Of a stretch of 64,000 bases of DNA, positions 1 through 8,459 are shown in pieces. Positions within the stretch are counted from its first letter, which is position 1, and every line of letters begins with the position of its first letter. This DNA comes from Luteibacter aegosomaticola (GTDB lineage: Bacteria; Pseudomonadota; Gammaproteobacteria; Xanthomonadales; Rhodanobacteraceae). The notes beneath the pieces are model-generated. The model did not search any database and was not told the DNA's origin. It saw only the letters and a list, made by a program, of their open reading frames with translations. The position numbers and the translations under genes were made by a program. The stretch covers positions 1,798,001 to 1,862,000 of the forward strand of contig NZ_CP095741.1 in assembly GCF_023078475.1 (NCBI RefSeq). The letters are read 5' to 3'.

Positions 1-96
1 GGCTGGACGGGCGTGGCGGTGTATGTCGCGGTGCTCGTTGTCGCAGGCCTCGCCATCGCAATCAAGTTGCGAGGCCTGAAGCCGCTCGCCACCTGA
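1..96 (+). CDS. C-terminal end of a membrane protein (partial)
   Basis: The window opens inside a reading frame that ends with TGA at 94-96. The 31 visible residues form one hydrophobic helix (VAVYVAVLVVAGLAIAI) followed by a short basic tail. This is what the last transmembrane helix and cytoplasmic tail of an inner-membrane transporter usually look like, an MFS permease for example. The family cannot be decided from this much sequence. A strong hairpin terminator follows 17 bases after the stop, so the transcription unit ends here. Confidence 0.55.
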   Translation, partial: GWTGVAVYVAVLVVAGLAIAIKLRGLKPLAT

Positions 97-113
97 TTAT
101 CCCTGATATGACG

Positions 114-141
114 AAGCCCCGGGCTCACACCCGGGGCTTTT
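114..141 (+). terminator. Rho-independent terminator
   Basis: A perfect 10-bp stem (AAGCCCCGGG at 114-123, CCCGGGGCTT at 130-139) encloses a 6-base loop and is followed by further T residues. It sits just after the stop codon at 96 and ends the transcript of the partial membrane protein gene. Confidence 0.85.
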
Positions 142-334
142 GGCTAGGGTGGAAGACTCGTCAACGCCTTCGTCCCTGCTGCAATTGCCGCCCCTGAGGG
201 GCCTGACTGCAGACTTGGAGGTCGTGTGTTCTCGACGAGGTGGAATCTAGGGATGCCTTAGCCGCTTGTCAAACATCTGGTTCGTTCTTGGAGCGGTGTA
301 CTGTCGATGGATCGTTCGAAGATGGCTCCGCCTC

Positions 335-817
335 TTAATATGGGGGGACTTCCAAAGACGTGTCCGCTTTCTGCACGACAGACTCTTGATGTAAGACGTC
401 CGTGGTGATGTTGAGAACAGTCGCAAGAGCGCGCTTAACAGCGACGTACGTCGACATGTCAGCGCGTCCTTCCTGAAACACTCGCCTGCCACTCCTCATC
501 GGTGCTTCATATCGATTGAGTCGCCCCCAGCCGACTGTTGAGATCATGTCGCACTTTGCCCAGCGATCGCCTTTGCGATGCCTTGAAGCCGCTGGCAGGC
601 AATCAATGGGTACCTGTACGTGCCACGGCATGATCGGAGCAGGTGCCGTCATGCTGATAGGCACGACATTGACGAGCTTCCCGCGGCCAGGAAGCGGCTT
701 GTTCATGACGATCACCAGGCGATCTTTCGCCATCTCGCCGTCAATCAAGTCGCGCTGATCGGTCGGAAACGCGCAGATCAGGATCTCGCCCGGCTTGGGC
801 TTGTTGCTAATGGGCAT
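335..817 (-). CDS. PemK/MazF-like protein, no antitoxin seen
   Basis: This 160-residue protein begins with a segment typical of the PemK/MazF (CcdB-fold) family: a PKPGEILICAFP strand, then DRLVIVMNK and VNVVPISMT. Known family members are mostly mRNA-cleaving toxins of type II toxin-antitoxin systems. The C-terminal half is less typical and includes basic stretches (RSGRRVFQEGR). No small antitoxin ORF lies immediately upstream or downstream, so it may be solitary, or only a fold relative. The gene and its flanks (about 150-880) are visibly poorer in GC than the neighbours, which suggests acquisition. The 97-334 gap holds the terminator and nothing else I recognise. Toxic activity is not shown by the sequence. 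Confidence 0.6.
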   Translation of the reverse strand: MPISNKPKPGEILICAFPTDQRDLIDGEMAKDRLVIVMNKPLPGRGKLVNVVPISMTAPAPIMPWHVQVPIDCLPAASRHRKGDRWAKCDMISTVGWGRLNRYEAPMRSGRRVFQEGRADMSTYVAVKRALATVLNITTDVLHQESVVQKADTSLEVPPY

Positions 818-881
818 GCGAAGCGTCCTTGCTTCAGTACAGATGGGCGCTGAGTATAGCGATGCGGCGCGTCAGCACGCA

Positions 882-1772
882 TCACGCGCTGAGCATCAGT
901 TGCATGAACGCTTTAACTAGCGGTGACGTGTCTGTGCGGCGGTGTACGAGGTGTAGCGCGCTGGCGGCATCGGGTGAATCGATGGGGACGTATGCGACGC
1001 CTTCGACATGGAGGAGGCGCATGGATTCGGGAAGCACGGCTACGCCGAGGCCGGCAGCGACGAGGCCCACCATCGTGGCGGATTCACCGGCTTCCTGCGC
1101 GATACGCGGCGCGAACCCTGCGTTTCGGCACATCTGCTGCACCTGCGCGGCGACGCCTGTGCCAGCGTTCCGGCTGAAGATCACGAACGGTTCGTCGGCG
1201 AGCTGCTCCACGCGAACACGCGGACGACGGCCCTTGGCCAAGTGATGATCGGCGCGAAGCACGGCCACCAGTGGATCATCGACCAGCTTGCGCGCGACGA
1301 GCGGCGGCGGAAGATCCGTGCCGCGAATCAGGCCCACCTGCTGCGTCCCTTCAAGCAAGCGTTCGATCTGCTGCAGTGTGTTGTGTTCTTTCAACACCAG
1401 GCGCACGGCCGGATAAGCTTCGCGAAACGCACGCACCGCGCGCGGGAAGCGCGCGATCAGCGGCGTGCTCTGGGTGAAGCCCACATGCAACTCGCCAATC
1501 TCACCGCGTTCAGCCCGCCGGGCCATGTCGCCGGCTTCGTCGACGCGCGCGATGATGTCGCGCGCTGCATCGAGGTAAACGCGGCCCGCGTCGGTGAGTT
1601 CAACGCGGCGATTCGTACGGCGCAGCAGGCGTACGCCAAGCTGCGCTTCGAGATCACGGATCTGCTGGCTCAACGGCGGCTGGGAAATACCCAGCCGCTC
1701 GGCCGCGCGGCTGAAGTGCAGCTCATCGGCTACGGCGATGAAATAGCGCAGGTGCCGCAGCTCAATCTGCAT
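882..1772 (-). CDS. LysR-family transcriptional regulator (BenM/CatM-like)
   Basis: This 296-residue protein has a winged helix-turn-helix at about residues 5-64 (LRHLRYFIAVADELHFSRAA ... SQPPLSQQIRDLE), which is classic for LysR-type regulators. An effector-binding domain of the periplasmic-binding-protein fold follows (about 90-295). The opening ELRHLRYF resembles the BenM/CatM/CbnR branch, which responds to small organic acids. The start lies only 6 bases beyond the tesB stop, so the two genes are probably one leftward transcript. LysR genes usually control a divergent target, and here none is adjacent. The effector and targets are unknown. Confidence 0.85.
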   Translation of the reverse strand: MQIELRHLRYFIAVADELHFSRAAERLGISQPPLSQQIRDLEAQLGVRLLRRTNRRVELTDAGRVYLDAARDIIARVDEAGDMARRAERGEIGELHVGFTQSTPLIARFPRAVRAFREAYPAVRLVLKEHNTLQQIERLLEGTQQVGLIRGTDLPPPLVARKLVDDPLVAVLRADHHLAKGRRPRVRVEQLADEPFVIFSRNAGTGVAAQVQQMCRNAGFAPRIAQEAGESATMVGLVAAGLGVAVLPESMRLLHVEGVAYVPIDSPDAASALHLVHRRTDTSPLVKAFMQLMLSA

Positions 1773-1778
1773 GGGATA

Positions 1779-2645
1779 TCAGTCGGGGCGTACGCGGATG
1801 AGGCCTTCCTGCGCGGTGCTGGCGATGAGCTTGCCATCCCGCGTGTAGATCATGCCGCGGGCCAGGCCGCGGCCACCCTGCGAGGTGGGGCTGTCGAAGG
1901 AATACAGCAGCCACTCGTCGATGCGGAAGGGGCGGTGGAACCACAGGGCGTGATCCAGACTGGCCATCTGCATGTTGCGGGTGAGGTACGAGATGCCGTG
2001 CGGCAGGGTGGCGGTGCCGATCAGGTGGAAATCCGATGCATAAGCCAGCAGGGCCTGGTGCAGCGAGAGCGTGTCGGCGATCGGTGCGGTCAGGCGGAAC
2101 CAGATGTGCTGGTACGGCGGACGCTTGGCCGGGCGCAGTTCGTCGCGCGGCCACACGTGGCGGAATTCGAACGGGCCATCCTTGCCGAGCCAGCGCTGGG
2201 TTTTCTCCGGCAGGCGGGAGAGCTGCTCGGCCGACATGGCCGGCATCGGCTCCACGTCTTCCGGGGCAGGCACTTCGGGCATCGACATCTGGTGCTCGTA
2301 ACCCTCTTCGGGCACCTGGAACGAGATGGAACCGTTGAGGATGGGCTGGCCATGCTGGATCGCGACCACGCGGCGTGCCGAGAACGATCCGCCATCGCGG
2401 GTGCGCTCCACGCTGTAGACGATCGGTGCATCGATATCGCCGGCGCGCAGGAAATAAGCGTGCAGCGAGTGAGCCACGCGATCGGCAGGCACGGTGCGTG
2501 CCGCGGCGGAGAGCGCCTGGCCCAGCACCTGGCCGCCGAAGACGAAGCGTGTGCCGATATCGCGGCTCTGGCCGCGGAACAGGTTGTCTTCGAGGCGTTC
2601 GAGTTCGAGCAGTTCGACAAGCTCGGCGACGTGGTTGTCCTGCAT
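1779..2645 (-). CDS. tesB: Acyl-CoA thioesterase II
   Basis: This 288-residue protein, the normal length for TesB, hydrolyses acyl-CoA to free fatty acid and CoA in the cytoplasm. The double hot-dog fold is recognisable from FRGQSRDIGTRFVFGGQVLGQAL-type sequence at about 23-45 and from SLDHALWFHRPF near 229-240. The catalytic triad known from E. coli TesB (Asp204, Thr228, Gln278) maps to Asp205 in YASDFHLIG, Ser229 in ASLDHA and Gln279 in TAQEG. Ser in place of Thr is a conservative change. The gene is followed after 6 bases by the LysR regulator, and no recognisable terminator separates them. Confidence 0.93.
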   Translation of the reverse strand: MQDNHVAELVELLELERLEDNLFRGQSRDIGTRFVFGGQVLGQALSAAARTVPADRVAHSLHAYFLRAGDIDAPIVYSVERTRDGGSFSARRVVAIQHGQPILNGSISFQVPEEGYEHQMSMPEVPAPEDVEPMPAMSAEQLSRLPEKTQRWLGKDGPFEFRHVWPRDELRPAKRPPYQHIWFRLTAPIADTLSLHQALLAYASDFHLIGTATLPHGISYLTRNMQMASLDHALWFHRPFRIDEWLLYSFDSPTSQGGRGLARGMIYTRDGKLIASTAQEGLIRVRPD

Positions 2646-2692
2646 GGGTGACCCTTTGGAAACGGTGCGCGATAGCGACGGATTATAGGGAA

Positions 2693-3250
2693 TCAGGCCT
2701 TGATCCGGCCGAGCCGGCCGTCGTCGTACGCCCGCGCCCAGGGAAATTGCGGGCCCGGGTCGCGCTTGCGCGGCACTTCGTTCTCCGGGTCGTCGCTGGA
2801 CGGGACCATCGCCGTATCGAGGTCTTCGTGGCCAGCGATATGGCGGAGGGACGGAAAGCGGGCCACAAGGTCGTCAAGCAGGGCCCGTAGGGCGGTGATC
2901 TGCGCCGGCGGGTAGGGTTCGGTCATTTCCTGCTTCGCCGTGTGGAACCAGTCCGGGTAGCGGCCCAGGTTTACCAGCTCAATGCCGATGGAGCGGGGGT
3001 TGTAGCCACGGGTGTGGTTGGCCACGCGCATCGGGTCCACATAGCAGAGGATCGTGCCATCGCGGTCGATGTAGTAATGGCCGGAGGCGCCCGTACCGCG
3101 GTCTTCGTAGAGCACCCGTTCGCCATACTCGCGGGCCATCGCCAGGTCGGGCAGTTCGGTGCAGTGGATGACCACGAGGTCGACGGTGTCGGCGGCTCGC
3201 TCGGGTAGCCGGGATTCATAGGGCAGGGGGGCGTACAGGATGTCGATCAT
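2693..3250 (-). CDS. N-acetylmuramoyl-L-alanine amidase, AmpD-like (Amidase_2)
   Basis: I chose the start at 3250 (MIDILY), giving 185 residues. The open frame continues upstream to 3748, but that part is antisense to the next gene. The zinc ligands of the AmpD family are visible as His29 (VVIHCTE), His141 (AGHEDLD) and Asp164 (RKRDPGPQFPW), and the ANHTRG motif lies at 77-82. Family members cut the amide bond between N-acetylmuramic acid and L-alanine of muropeptides, in peptidoglycan recycling or remodelling. There is no signal peptide, so a cytoplasmic recycling role is more likely than cell-wall lysis. The gene is divergent from the hydrolase at 3296, sharing a 45-base promoter gap. Confidence 0.88.
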   Translation of the reverse strand: MIDILYAPLPYESRLPERAADTVDLVVIHCTELPDLAMAREYGERVLYEDRGTGASGHYYIDRDGTILCYVDPMRVANHTRGYNPRSIGIELVNLGRYPDWFHTAKQEMTEPYPPAQITALRALLDDLVARFPSLRHIAGHEDLDTAMVPSSDDPENEVPRKRDPGPQFPWARAYDDGRLGRIKA

Positions 3251-3295
3251 GCCGCTTTGATAACATAGCCAGTCGATCCGCGTACGGAGACCGCC

Positions 3296-3814
3296 ATGCG
3301 CGGCCACATCATTCTTTCCCACGGGTCCGATTCCGGTCCCGACGCCACCAAGGTGAGCGCCCTGGCGGCCACGGCCGAGGCTCTCGGCTGGACCACCCAC
3401 CGCCCGGATTACCGGGAGGACGACCTGAAGGGCCATGCCGGCTCCGTCGATCCGCGGCTGGCGCGACTGGCCGAGGCCATCGCCGCCTCGCCCGTGCCGC
3501 CGGTCCTGGTGGGCTCGAGCATGGGCGCCTTCGTCTCTGGCCTGGCCTCGCTGGACGCCCCGGTCGCCGGCCTTTTCCTGCTGGCCCTGCCAGCCGAAAT
3601 CCCCGGTTACCCGCGCGCTTTCGCCGCCGAACCGGGCGTGCCTTCGTTCCTGGTCCACGGTTATGCCGATGACGTCTGCCCGGTGGAGGGCGCTATCGCG
3701 TTCGCCCGGGGCCAGGGCGCCCCGTTGCTCCTGGTCCAGGACGACCACCGCCTTTCCGACACCCTTGGCGACATCGACGCCGAATTCCGCCGCTTCCTGG
3801 ACAGCCTGGCATGA
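3296..3814 (+). CDS. Small alpha/beta hydrolase
   Basis: This 172-residue cytoplasmic protein has a likely catalytic triad: Ser75 in the nucleophile elbow GSSMG, Asp125 or Asp126 in HGYADDVCP, and His151 in QDDHRLSD. The short size without a lid domain fits the YqiA/RBBP9/KANL3-like group of hydrolases. The substrate is unknown. Its last codons overlap the start of rlmKL by four bases (ATGA), so the two proteins are translationally coupled; no functional link with rRNA methylation is apparent. Confidence 0.8.
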   Translation: MRGHIILSHGSDSGPDATKVSALAATAEALGWTTHRPDYREDDLKGHAGSVDPRLARLAEAIAASPVPPVLVGSSMGAFVSGLASLDAPVAGLFLLALPAEIPGYPRAFAAEPGVPSFLVHGYADDVCPVEGAIAFARGQGAPLLLVQDDHRLSDTLGDIDAEFRRFLDSLA

Positions 3815-5955
3815 ACTTTTTCGCCACTTGCCCGAAGGGCCTCGAGTACCTGCTGAAGGACGAACTGGTCGCCCTCGGCGCCACCGATGTGAAGGAAGCC
3901 CTCGCGGGCGTGGCCTTCAGCGGCGGCATGGAGACGGCTTACCGCGCCTGCCTCTGGTCGCGCATGGCCAGCCGCGTGTTGTTGCCGCTGGCCGAGTTCG
4001 ATGCCGCGACGCCGGAAGACCTCTACCAGGGCGTGCAGTCGATCAACTGGGCTGAGCACCTGGCCCCGCACGGCACCCTGGCCGTGGACGCCAACACCGC
4101 GCAGAGCAAGCTCACCCACAGCCAGTTCATCGCGCTAAAGACCAAGGACGGCATCGTCGACCAGTTCCGCACGGCCAGCGGCGCGCGCCCGGATGTGGAA
4201 ACCGACGAGCCCGACGTACAGGTGAACGTACGCGTGCGCCGCGACCGCGCCACGCTTTCCATCGACCTTTCCGGCTCGCCGTTGCATCGCCGCGGCTGGC
4301 GCGAGCGCCAGGGCGAAGCGCCGCTGAAGGAAAATCTTGCCGCCGCCATGCTGGTCCGCGCGCAGTGGCCGCGCCTGTACGCGGAAGGTGGTGCCCTGGT
4401 CGATCCGATGTGCGGCTCGGGCACCCTGCTGATCGAAGGCGCCCTGATGGCCGCCGGCGCGGCCCCGGGCCTGCGTCGTGGCTACTTCGGCTTCCTCGGT
4501 TGGCTGAAGCACGATTACGCGATGTGGAAGCAGTTGTGGGAGGAGGCCAAGGCCACCACCGATGAAGGCATGCGCAACCTGCGCCCGGTGTTCTTCGGTA
4601 GCGATACCGATGCGCACATGGTGCAGACCGCCAAGCGCAACGCTCAGACCGCCGGCGTGGCGGGTTTCATCACGCTGGACCGCCGCGACGCGATCCACGT
4701 GACGCCTCCGCCGGAGACGCCGCTAGGCCTCGTTATCACCAACCCGCCGTACGGTGAGCGCCTTGGCGACCGCGCCGAGCTGCCGCACCTGTACCGTCAG
4801 CTGGGCCAGGCGCTGAAGGAGCGCTTCCCGGGCTGGCGCGCCGCCGTGCTGGCCGGCGATGAGGAGCTGGGCCGTGCCCTGCGCCTGTCGCCGGACAAGC
4901 GCTATGCGCTTTACAACGGTGCGCTGGAAACGCCGCTGCTCACCTTCAGCCTGCGCGCGGTGGGCGACGCCCCGGCGCGCGAACTCAAGCCGCTCTCCGA
5001 CGGCGCGCAAATGCTCAAGAACCGCCTTGAGAAGAACGTGCGCCACCTGCGTAAGCGCCTGAGCCGCGAGGGCATCACCTGCTGGCGCGCCTACGACCAG
5101 GACCTGCCGGAATACGCGGCCGCCATCGACGTCTACGAAGACTGGCTGCACATCCAGGAATACAAGGCACCACAGGACATCCCCGTGGACGTGGCCCGCA
5201 CCCGCCTGCGCGAAGTCGTGCGCGTAGCGGCCGAGGTGCTGGACATTTCGCGCGACCGTATCGCGGTGAAAACCCGTGAGAAGGGCAAGGGTGGCTCCAA
5301 GTACGGCCAGTTCGACCAGCAGGGCCAGTTCGTCGAGGTGAACGAGGGTGGGCTGAAGTTCCTGATTAACCCGACCGATTACCTGGATACCGGCCTGTTC
5401 CTCGACCATCGCCTGGTCCGCGCGAAGATCCGGGAACTTGCCGCCGGCAAGCATTTCCTCAATCTGTTTGCCTATACCGGCACGGCCAGCGTGTATGCCG
5501 CCGATGGCAATGCGCGCGACACCACCACGGTCGATCTGTCGGGCACCTACCTCGACTGGGCCTCGAAAAACCTGGCCCTGAACGGCTTCACGGGCAACCG
5601 CCACCGCCTGGTGCAGGAAGACGCCCTGAAGTTCCTCGAGACCCGCTCGATGCAGTACGGGCTGATCTACGTCGATCCGCCGACCTTCTCCAACTCGAAG
5701 AAGGCCGATGACTTCGACGTGCAGCGCGACCATGTGAAATTGCTGCTGCTGTGCGCCGAGCGCCTGCTGCCGGAAGGGGTGATTGTTTTCTCGAACAATT
5801 TCCGCCGTTTCCAGCTTGATAAGGCGGCTCTCGAACCCCATCTTTCCATTGAAGACTGGAGCGCACCGAGCATCCCGTTCGACTTCGCCCGCCGCCACGA
5901 TATCCATGGCTGCTGGCTGCTCAGGAAGCCGTTCGTGAACCCGTGGAAAACGTGA
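3811..5955 (+). CDS. rlmL: Bifunctional 23S rRNA methyltransferase RlmK/RlmL
   Basis: This 714-residue fusion has the usual gammaproteobacterial length. Using S-adenosylmethionine it makes m2G2445 (RlmL part) and m7G2069 (RlmK part) in 23S rRNA during 50S assembly. An N-terminal ferredoxin-like/THUMP RNA-binding region covers roughly residues 1-155. The first methyltransferase domain carries VDPMCGSGTLLIEGAL and the catalytic NPPYGE near 311. The second domain, in the C-terminal 300 residues, carries FAYTGTASVYAA and the DPPTFSNSK motif near 620. Both active-site motifs look intact. The start codon overlaps the hydrolase stop (ATGA). Confidence 0.96.
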   Translation: MNFFATCPKGLEYLLKDELVALGATDVKEALAGVAFSGGMETAYRACLWSRMASRVLLPLAEFDAATPEDLYQGVQSINWAEHLAPHGTLAVDANTAQSKLTHSQFIALKTKDGIVDQFRTASGARPDVETDEPDVQVNVRVRRDRATLSIDLSGSPLHRRGWRERQGEAPLKENLAAAMLVRAQWPRLYAEGGALVDPMCGSGTLLIEGALMAAGAAPGLRRGYFGFLGWLKHDYAMWKQLWEEAKATTDEGMRNLRPVFFGSDTDAHMVQTAKRNAQTAGVAGFITLDRRDAIHVTPPPETPLGLVITNPPYGERLGDRAELPHLYRQLGQALKERFPGWRAAVLAGDEELGRALRLSPDKRYALYNGALETPLLTFSLRAVGDAPARELKPLSDGAQMLKNRLEKNVRHLRKRLSREGITCWRAYDQDLPEYAAAIDVYEDWLHIQEYKAPQDIPVDVARTRLREVVRVAAEVLDISRDRIAVKTREKGKGGSKYGQFDQQGQFVEVNEGGLKFLINPTDYLDTGLFLDHRLVRAKIRELAAGKHFLNLFAYTGTASVYAADGNARDTTTVDLSGTYLDWASKNLALNGFTGNRHRLVQEDALKFLETRSMQYGLIYVDPPTFSNSKKADDFDVQRDHVKLLLLCAERLLPEGVIVFSNNFRRFQLDKAALEPHLSIEDWSAPSIPFDFARRHDIHGCWLLRKPFVNPWKT

Positions 5956-6031
5956 ACGGGCGGTGCAGAAAACTTCAGTATGGATTCAGTGGCCGGGCGC
6001 GAATCTGCGCTCACCTGAGGAGGTGACTGTC

Positions 6032-6436
6032 ATGAAAGCCAAGTTCGTTAAGTCCGCTGTTGCCCTTGCTGCCGTGGGCCTTATGGCGTTTGCACCAGCC
6101 TCGTTCGCAGGTGGCTGGGGCCGTGGCGGTTACGGATACCATGGCGGCGGCTACTATCACGGTGGTGGTTACTACGGTGGTTATCACCGCGGTGGCTACT
6201 ACGACCACAGTGGCCGCTGGATCGCCGGCGCCATTGTCGCCGGTACGGTAGGCGCCCTGGTTTACAATGCCACGCAGCCGCGTACGGTCGTGTACGACAA
6301 TGGCCCGGCGTACTACAGCCGTCCGGCCACGGTGGTCTACGAAGACGCCCCGCCGGTGCGCCGTGTCACGACCACCACGACCACGTACGATGATGGCTAT
6401 AGCACCACCCGTTACGTGCGCGACGACGGCTATTGA
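6032..6436 (+). CDS. Secreted Gly/Tyr/His-rich protein
   Basis: I chose the ATG at 6032 because a near-perfect Shine-Dalgarno (GAGGAGGTG) precedes it; the open frame itself starts at 5963. The 134-residue product has a signal peptide of about 24 residues ending at SFAGG. Next comes a low-complexity stretch of GGGYYHGG-type repeats (about 25-60), a hydrophobic helix (WIAGAIVAGTVGALVY) and a tail rich in Tyr, Asp, Val and Thr (TTTTTTYDDGYSTT). The helix could anchor it in a membrane or be glycine-zipper-like. Such proteins are common cell-envelope hypotheticals in Xanthomonadales; I know no defined function. A strong terminator follows. Confidence 0.75.
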   Translation: MKAKFVKSAVALAAVGLMAFAPASFAGGWGRGGYGYHGGGYYHGGGYYGGYHRGGYYDHSGRWIAGAIVAGTVGALVYNATQPRTVVYDNGPAYYSRPATVVYEDAPPVRRVTTTTTTYDDGYSTTRYVRDDGY

Positions 6437-6457
6437 TCGCCGTTTAGCCTGAACGAG

Positions 6458-6487
6458 AAAAGCCCGGCGTATGCCGGGCTTTTTTTT
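6458..6487 (+). terminator. Rho-independent terminator
   Basis: An 11-bp perfect stem (AAAAGCCCGGC at 6458-6468, GCCGGGCTTTT at 6473-6483) has a GTAT loop and runs into a tract of eight T residues. It ends the transcript of the Gly/Tyr-rich protein and, read in reverse, has A residues that could serve the opposite strand. Confidence 0.92.
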
Positions 6488-6498
6488 GCACCGCTCCT

Positions 6499-6563
6499 GT
6501 AGGAGCGAGCTTGCTCGCGATGTACCTGCGGCAAGCCCCAATCGCGCGCAAGCGCGCTCCTAC
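6499..6563. repeat. REP/BIME-like inverted pair
   Basis: Two 23-base units face each other: GTAGGAGCGAGCTTGCTCGC at 6499 and its near-reverse complement ending at 6563. Each unit can itself fold into a hairpin. The same unit recurs at 9451 and 50495. This is the arrangement of bacterial interspersed mosaic elements built from REP sequences; the GTAGGAGCG core is known from pseudomonads. No RAYT transposase gene is visible in the window. Confidence 0.8.
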
Positions 6564-6571
6564 AAGAGCCG

Positions 6572-7003
6572 CTAGTGCACACCGCCGCTAGTGCCCGGGC
6601 CCGAGGTCCGGTGCTTCTTGTTGAGCTGCTGGTACGTAGCCTTGTCGATCTTCTCAACCGACTGGATGGCGCACGGCGGATCGTCGCGGCGGATGATCTG
6701 TTCGTTGATGCTGCCGCAGATCGCCATGGGCTGGACGGCCTTGATATTCTCCGACGACTTGAAGCGAACGCCTCCGCCGATGTCCATTCGCGGGCAAGCC
6801 ACGGTGGTGGTGATTTTGTAGAAATTGGGGCCGTTGGCCACGGTCAGCGTGCGGTCGTCGACCACGGTGTAATTCGAGATCCGGTCGGTGCGCATGCAAT
6901 CGTTCACCGGGAGCTCTTGGCGCGCCTGGGGTGGGGCCCCGGCGGCATGGGCCGCTACTGAGACGAGGAGCAGGCAGGTGGCGGTCAGGTAACGGGCGTT
7001 CAT
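6572..7003 (-). CDS. Small periplasmic protein, DUF6491-like
   Basis: I placed the start at 7003 (MNARYL), which gives 143 residues beginning with a clear signal peptide (TATCLLLVSVAAHAAGA). The mature part has four cysteines (NDCMRTDRI, VACPRMDI, AICGSINE, PPCAIQS) that could form two disulphides, with a YTVVDDRTLTV strand between the first two. The pattern matches my recollection of the DUF6491 family of Xanthomonadales, whose function is unknown. The last 15 residues are low complexity (TSGPGTSGG). It lies between a REP pair and the egt promoter region and appears monocistronic. Confidence 0.65.
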   Translation of the reverse strand: MNARYLTATCLLLVSVAAHAAGAPPQARQELPVNDCMRTDRISNYTVVDDRTLTVANGPNFYKITTTVACPRMDIGGGVRFKSSENIKAVQPMAICGSINEQIIRRDDPPCAIQSVEKIDKATYQQLNKKHRTSGPGTSGGVH

Positions 7004-7153
7004 GGCGAAACCCTCGGTGGCAGGGAATACCACGTTAAGCCGGTTCACAGGAAAAAACGAGAGGAGATGGGGCCTTGGTCCACCTTCCGTTAAGGCCCTC
7101 CACGCAACCACTCACACCCATTGAACGTTTCCTAGGGCATGGTCGTGCGTCAC

Positions 7154-7172
7154 GGCTGACGGATCGTCAGCC
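7154..7172. promoter_or_regulatory. Inverted repeat upstream of egtB
   Basis: A perfect 8-bp inverted repeat, GGCTGACG-GAT-CGTCAGCC, lies 18 bases before the egtB ATG. It could be an operator or a leader hairpin that affects translation. No regulator gene is adjacent, so its role is a guess. The rest of the 7004-7190 gap shows no clear -10/-35 pair. Confidence 0.35.
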
Positions 7173-7190
7173 GAGCATGGAATCCAGCGC

Positions 7191-8459
7191 ATGACCGCAC
7201 GTCCGCTCGGCATCGTTCCCCCCACGTCCCCCAGCGTGGCGCTCGCCGAACGTTTCCTCCGCATCCGTCGCCGCACGCTTGAGCTGGCGGCGCGCTTGCA
7301 GCCCGAGGACACCGTCATCCAGTCGATGCCCGATGCCAGCCCAACCAAGTGGCACCTGGCGCATACGACGTGGTTCTTCGAGCAGTTCATCCTGGGGCGC
7401 GATGACACGTATGTCTCGCCGAACCCTGAGTGGTTCTTCCTGTTCAACAGTTACTACCAGTCCGTTGGGCCGATGCATGCGCGGCCGCGCCGCGGCATGC
7501 TCGCGCGTCCGTCGTTAGCCGAGGTGTACGCCTATCGTTCGCGCATCGACGATGCGCTCGCTGAACGTATCGCGCGGGGCGATGACGATGCGTTGCCCAT
7601 GCTCGTCGAACTCGGCGTGCAGCATGAGCAGCAGCACCAAGAGCTCCTGCTTACCGATATCAAGCACGCGTTCGCCCAAAATCCGCTGGAACCTGCGTAT
7701 GCGCCGGACGCGCCGCGCGCGCTTTCCGTCGCCGCGCCCGCACTACGTTACGTGCAGTTCGACGAGGGCGTTGTTGATATCGGCTACGCCGGCGATGGTT
7801 TTCATTTCGACAATGAAGAACCGCGGCATCGCACTTATCGGCAGGCGGGATCGATCGCTAACCGTCCTGTCACGAACGCGGAGTACCGTGCATTCATCGA
7901 GGACGGCGGATACCGCACGCCGACGCTATGGCTTTCCGATGGCTGGGCCACCGTGCAAACCGAACAATGGCAACGCCCGTTGTATTGGGACGAGGCTTGC
8001 GACACCGAGTTCACGCTGCAGGGTCGTCACGCCATCGATCCGCATGCACCGGTGTGCCACATCAGCTATTTCGAAGCCGATGCGTTCGCACGGTGGGCCG
8101 GTGCACGCCTGCCGACGGAAGCCGAATGGGAAACGATGGCCGCGCCGCTCCCCGTGCGCGGGAACCTTCAGGACAGCGGGGTGTTCCAACCCCGTGCCAC
8201 CTCGTTCGAGACGGAGCTCGGGCAGATGTACGGCGACTGTTGGGAATGGACAATGAGCCCTTATGTCAGTTATCCGGGGTTTCGTCCGCTCGATGGCGCG
8301 CTGGGTGAATACAACGGAAAGTTCATGAATGGGCAGTGGATCCTCCGCGGAGGTTCGTGCGCTACACCCGCTGACCATGTGCGTGCGAGCTATCGCAATT
8401 TTTTTCCGCCCCACGCCCGCTGGCAGTTTTCGGGGCTACGACTTGGAAACGATCGATGA
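7191..8459 (+). CDS. egtB: Ergothioneine biosynthesis protein EgtB
   Basis: This 422-residue protein is a non-haem iron sulfoxide synthase that joins a thiol donor to hercynine using O2. The N-terminal DinB-like domain supplies the iron-binding histidines: His55 in KWHLAHT (His58 is nearby) and His145/His149 in QHEQQHQE. The C-terminal half is the FGE/sulfatase-modifying domain, ending in GGSCATPADHVRASYRNFFPP-type sequence. Whether it uses gamma-glutamylcysteine or cysteine cannot be read with confidence. It is followed with a four-base overlap by egtD. No egtA, egtC or egtE is in the window. Confidence 0.93.
   Translation: MTARPLGIVPPTSPSVALAERFLRIRRRTLELAARLQPEDTVIQSMPDASPTKWHLAHTTWFFEQFILGRDDTYVSPNPEWFFLFNSYYQSVGPMHARPRRGMLARPSLAEVYAYRSRIDDALAERIARGDDDALPMLVELGVQHEQQHQELLLTDIKHAFAQNPLEPAYAPDAPRALSVAAPALRYVQFDEGVVDIGYAGDGFHFDNEEPRHRTYRQAGSIANRPVTNAEYRAFIEDGGYRTPTLWLSDGWATVQTEQWQRPLYWDEACDTEFTLQGRHAIDPHAPVCHISYFEADAFARWAGARLPTEAEWETMAAPLPVRGNLQDSGVFQPRATSFETELGQMYGDCWEWTMSPYVSYPGFRPLDGALGEYNGKFMNGQWILRGGSCATPADHVRASYRNFFPPHARWQFSGLRLGNDR

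Noticed and set aside
1008..2651. A 547-residue open frame on the plus strand
   Set aside because: It lies wholly antisense to the LysR and tesB genes, whose domains are clear. Long shadow frames are expected at this GC, and the translation shows no recognisable domain.
3251..3748. N-terminal extension of the AmpD-like amidase
   Set aside because: The frame is open to 3748, but this part is antisense to the hydrolase gene and lacks family similarity. The Met at 3250 aligns with AmpD-type starts.
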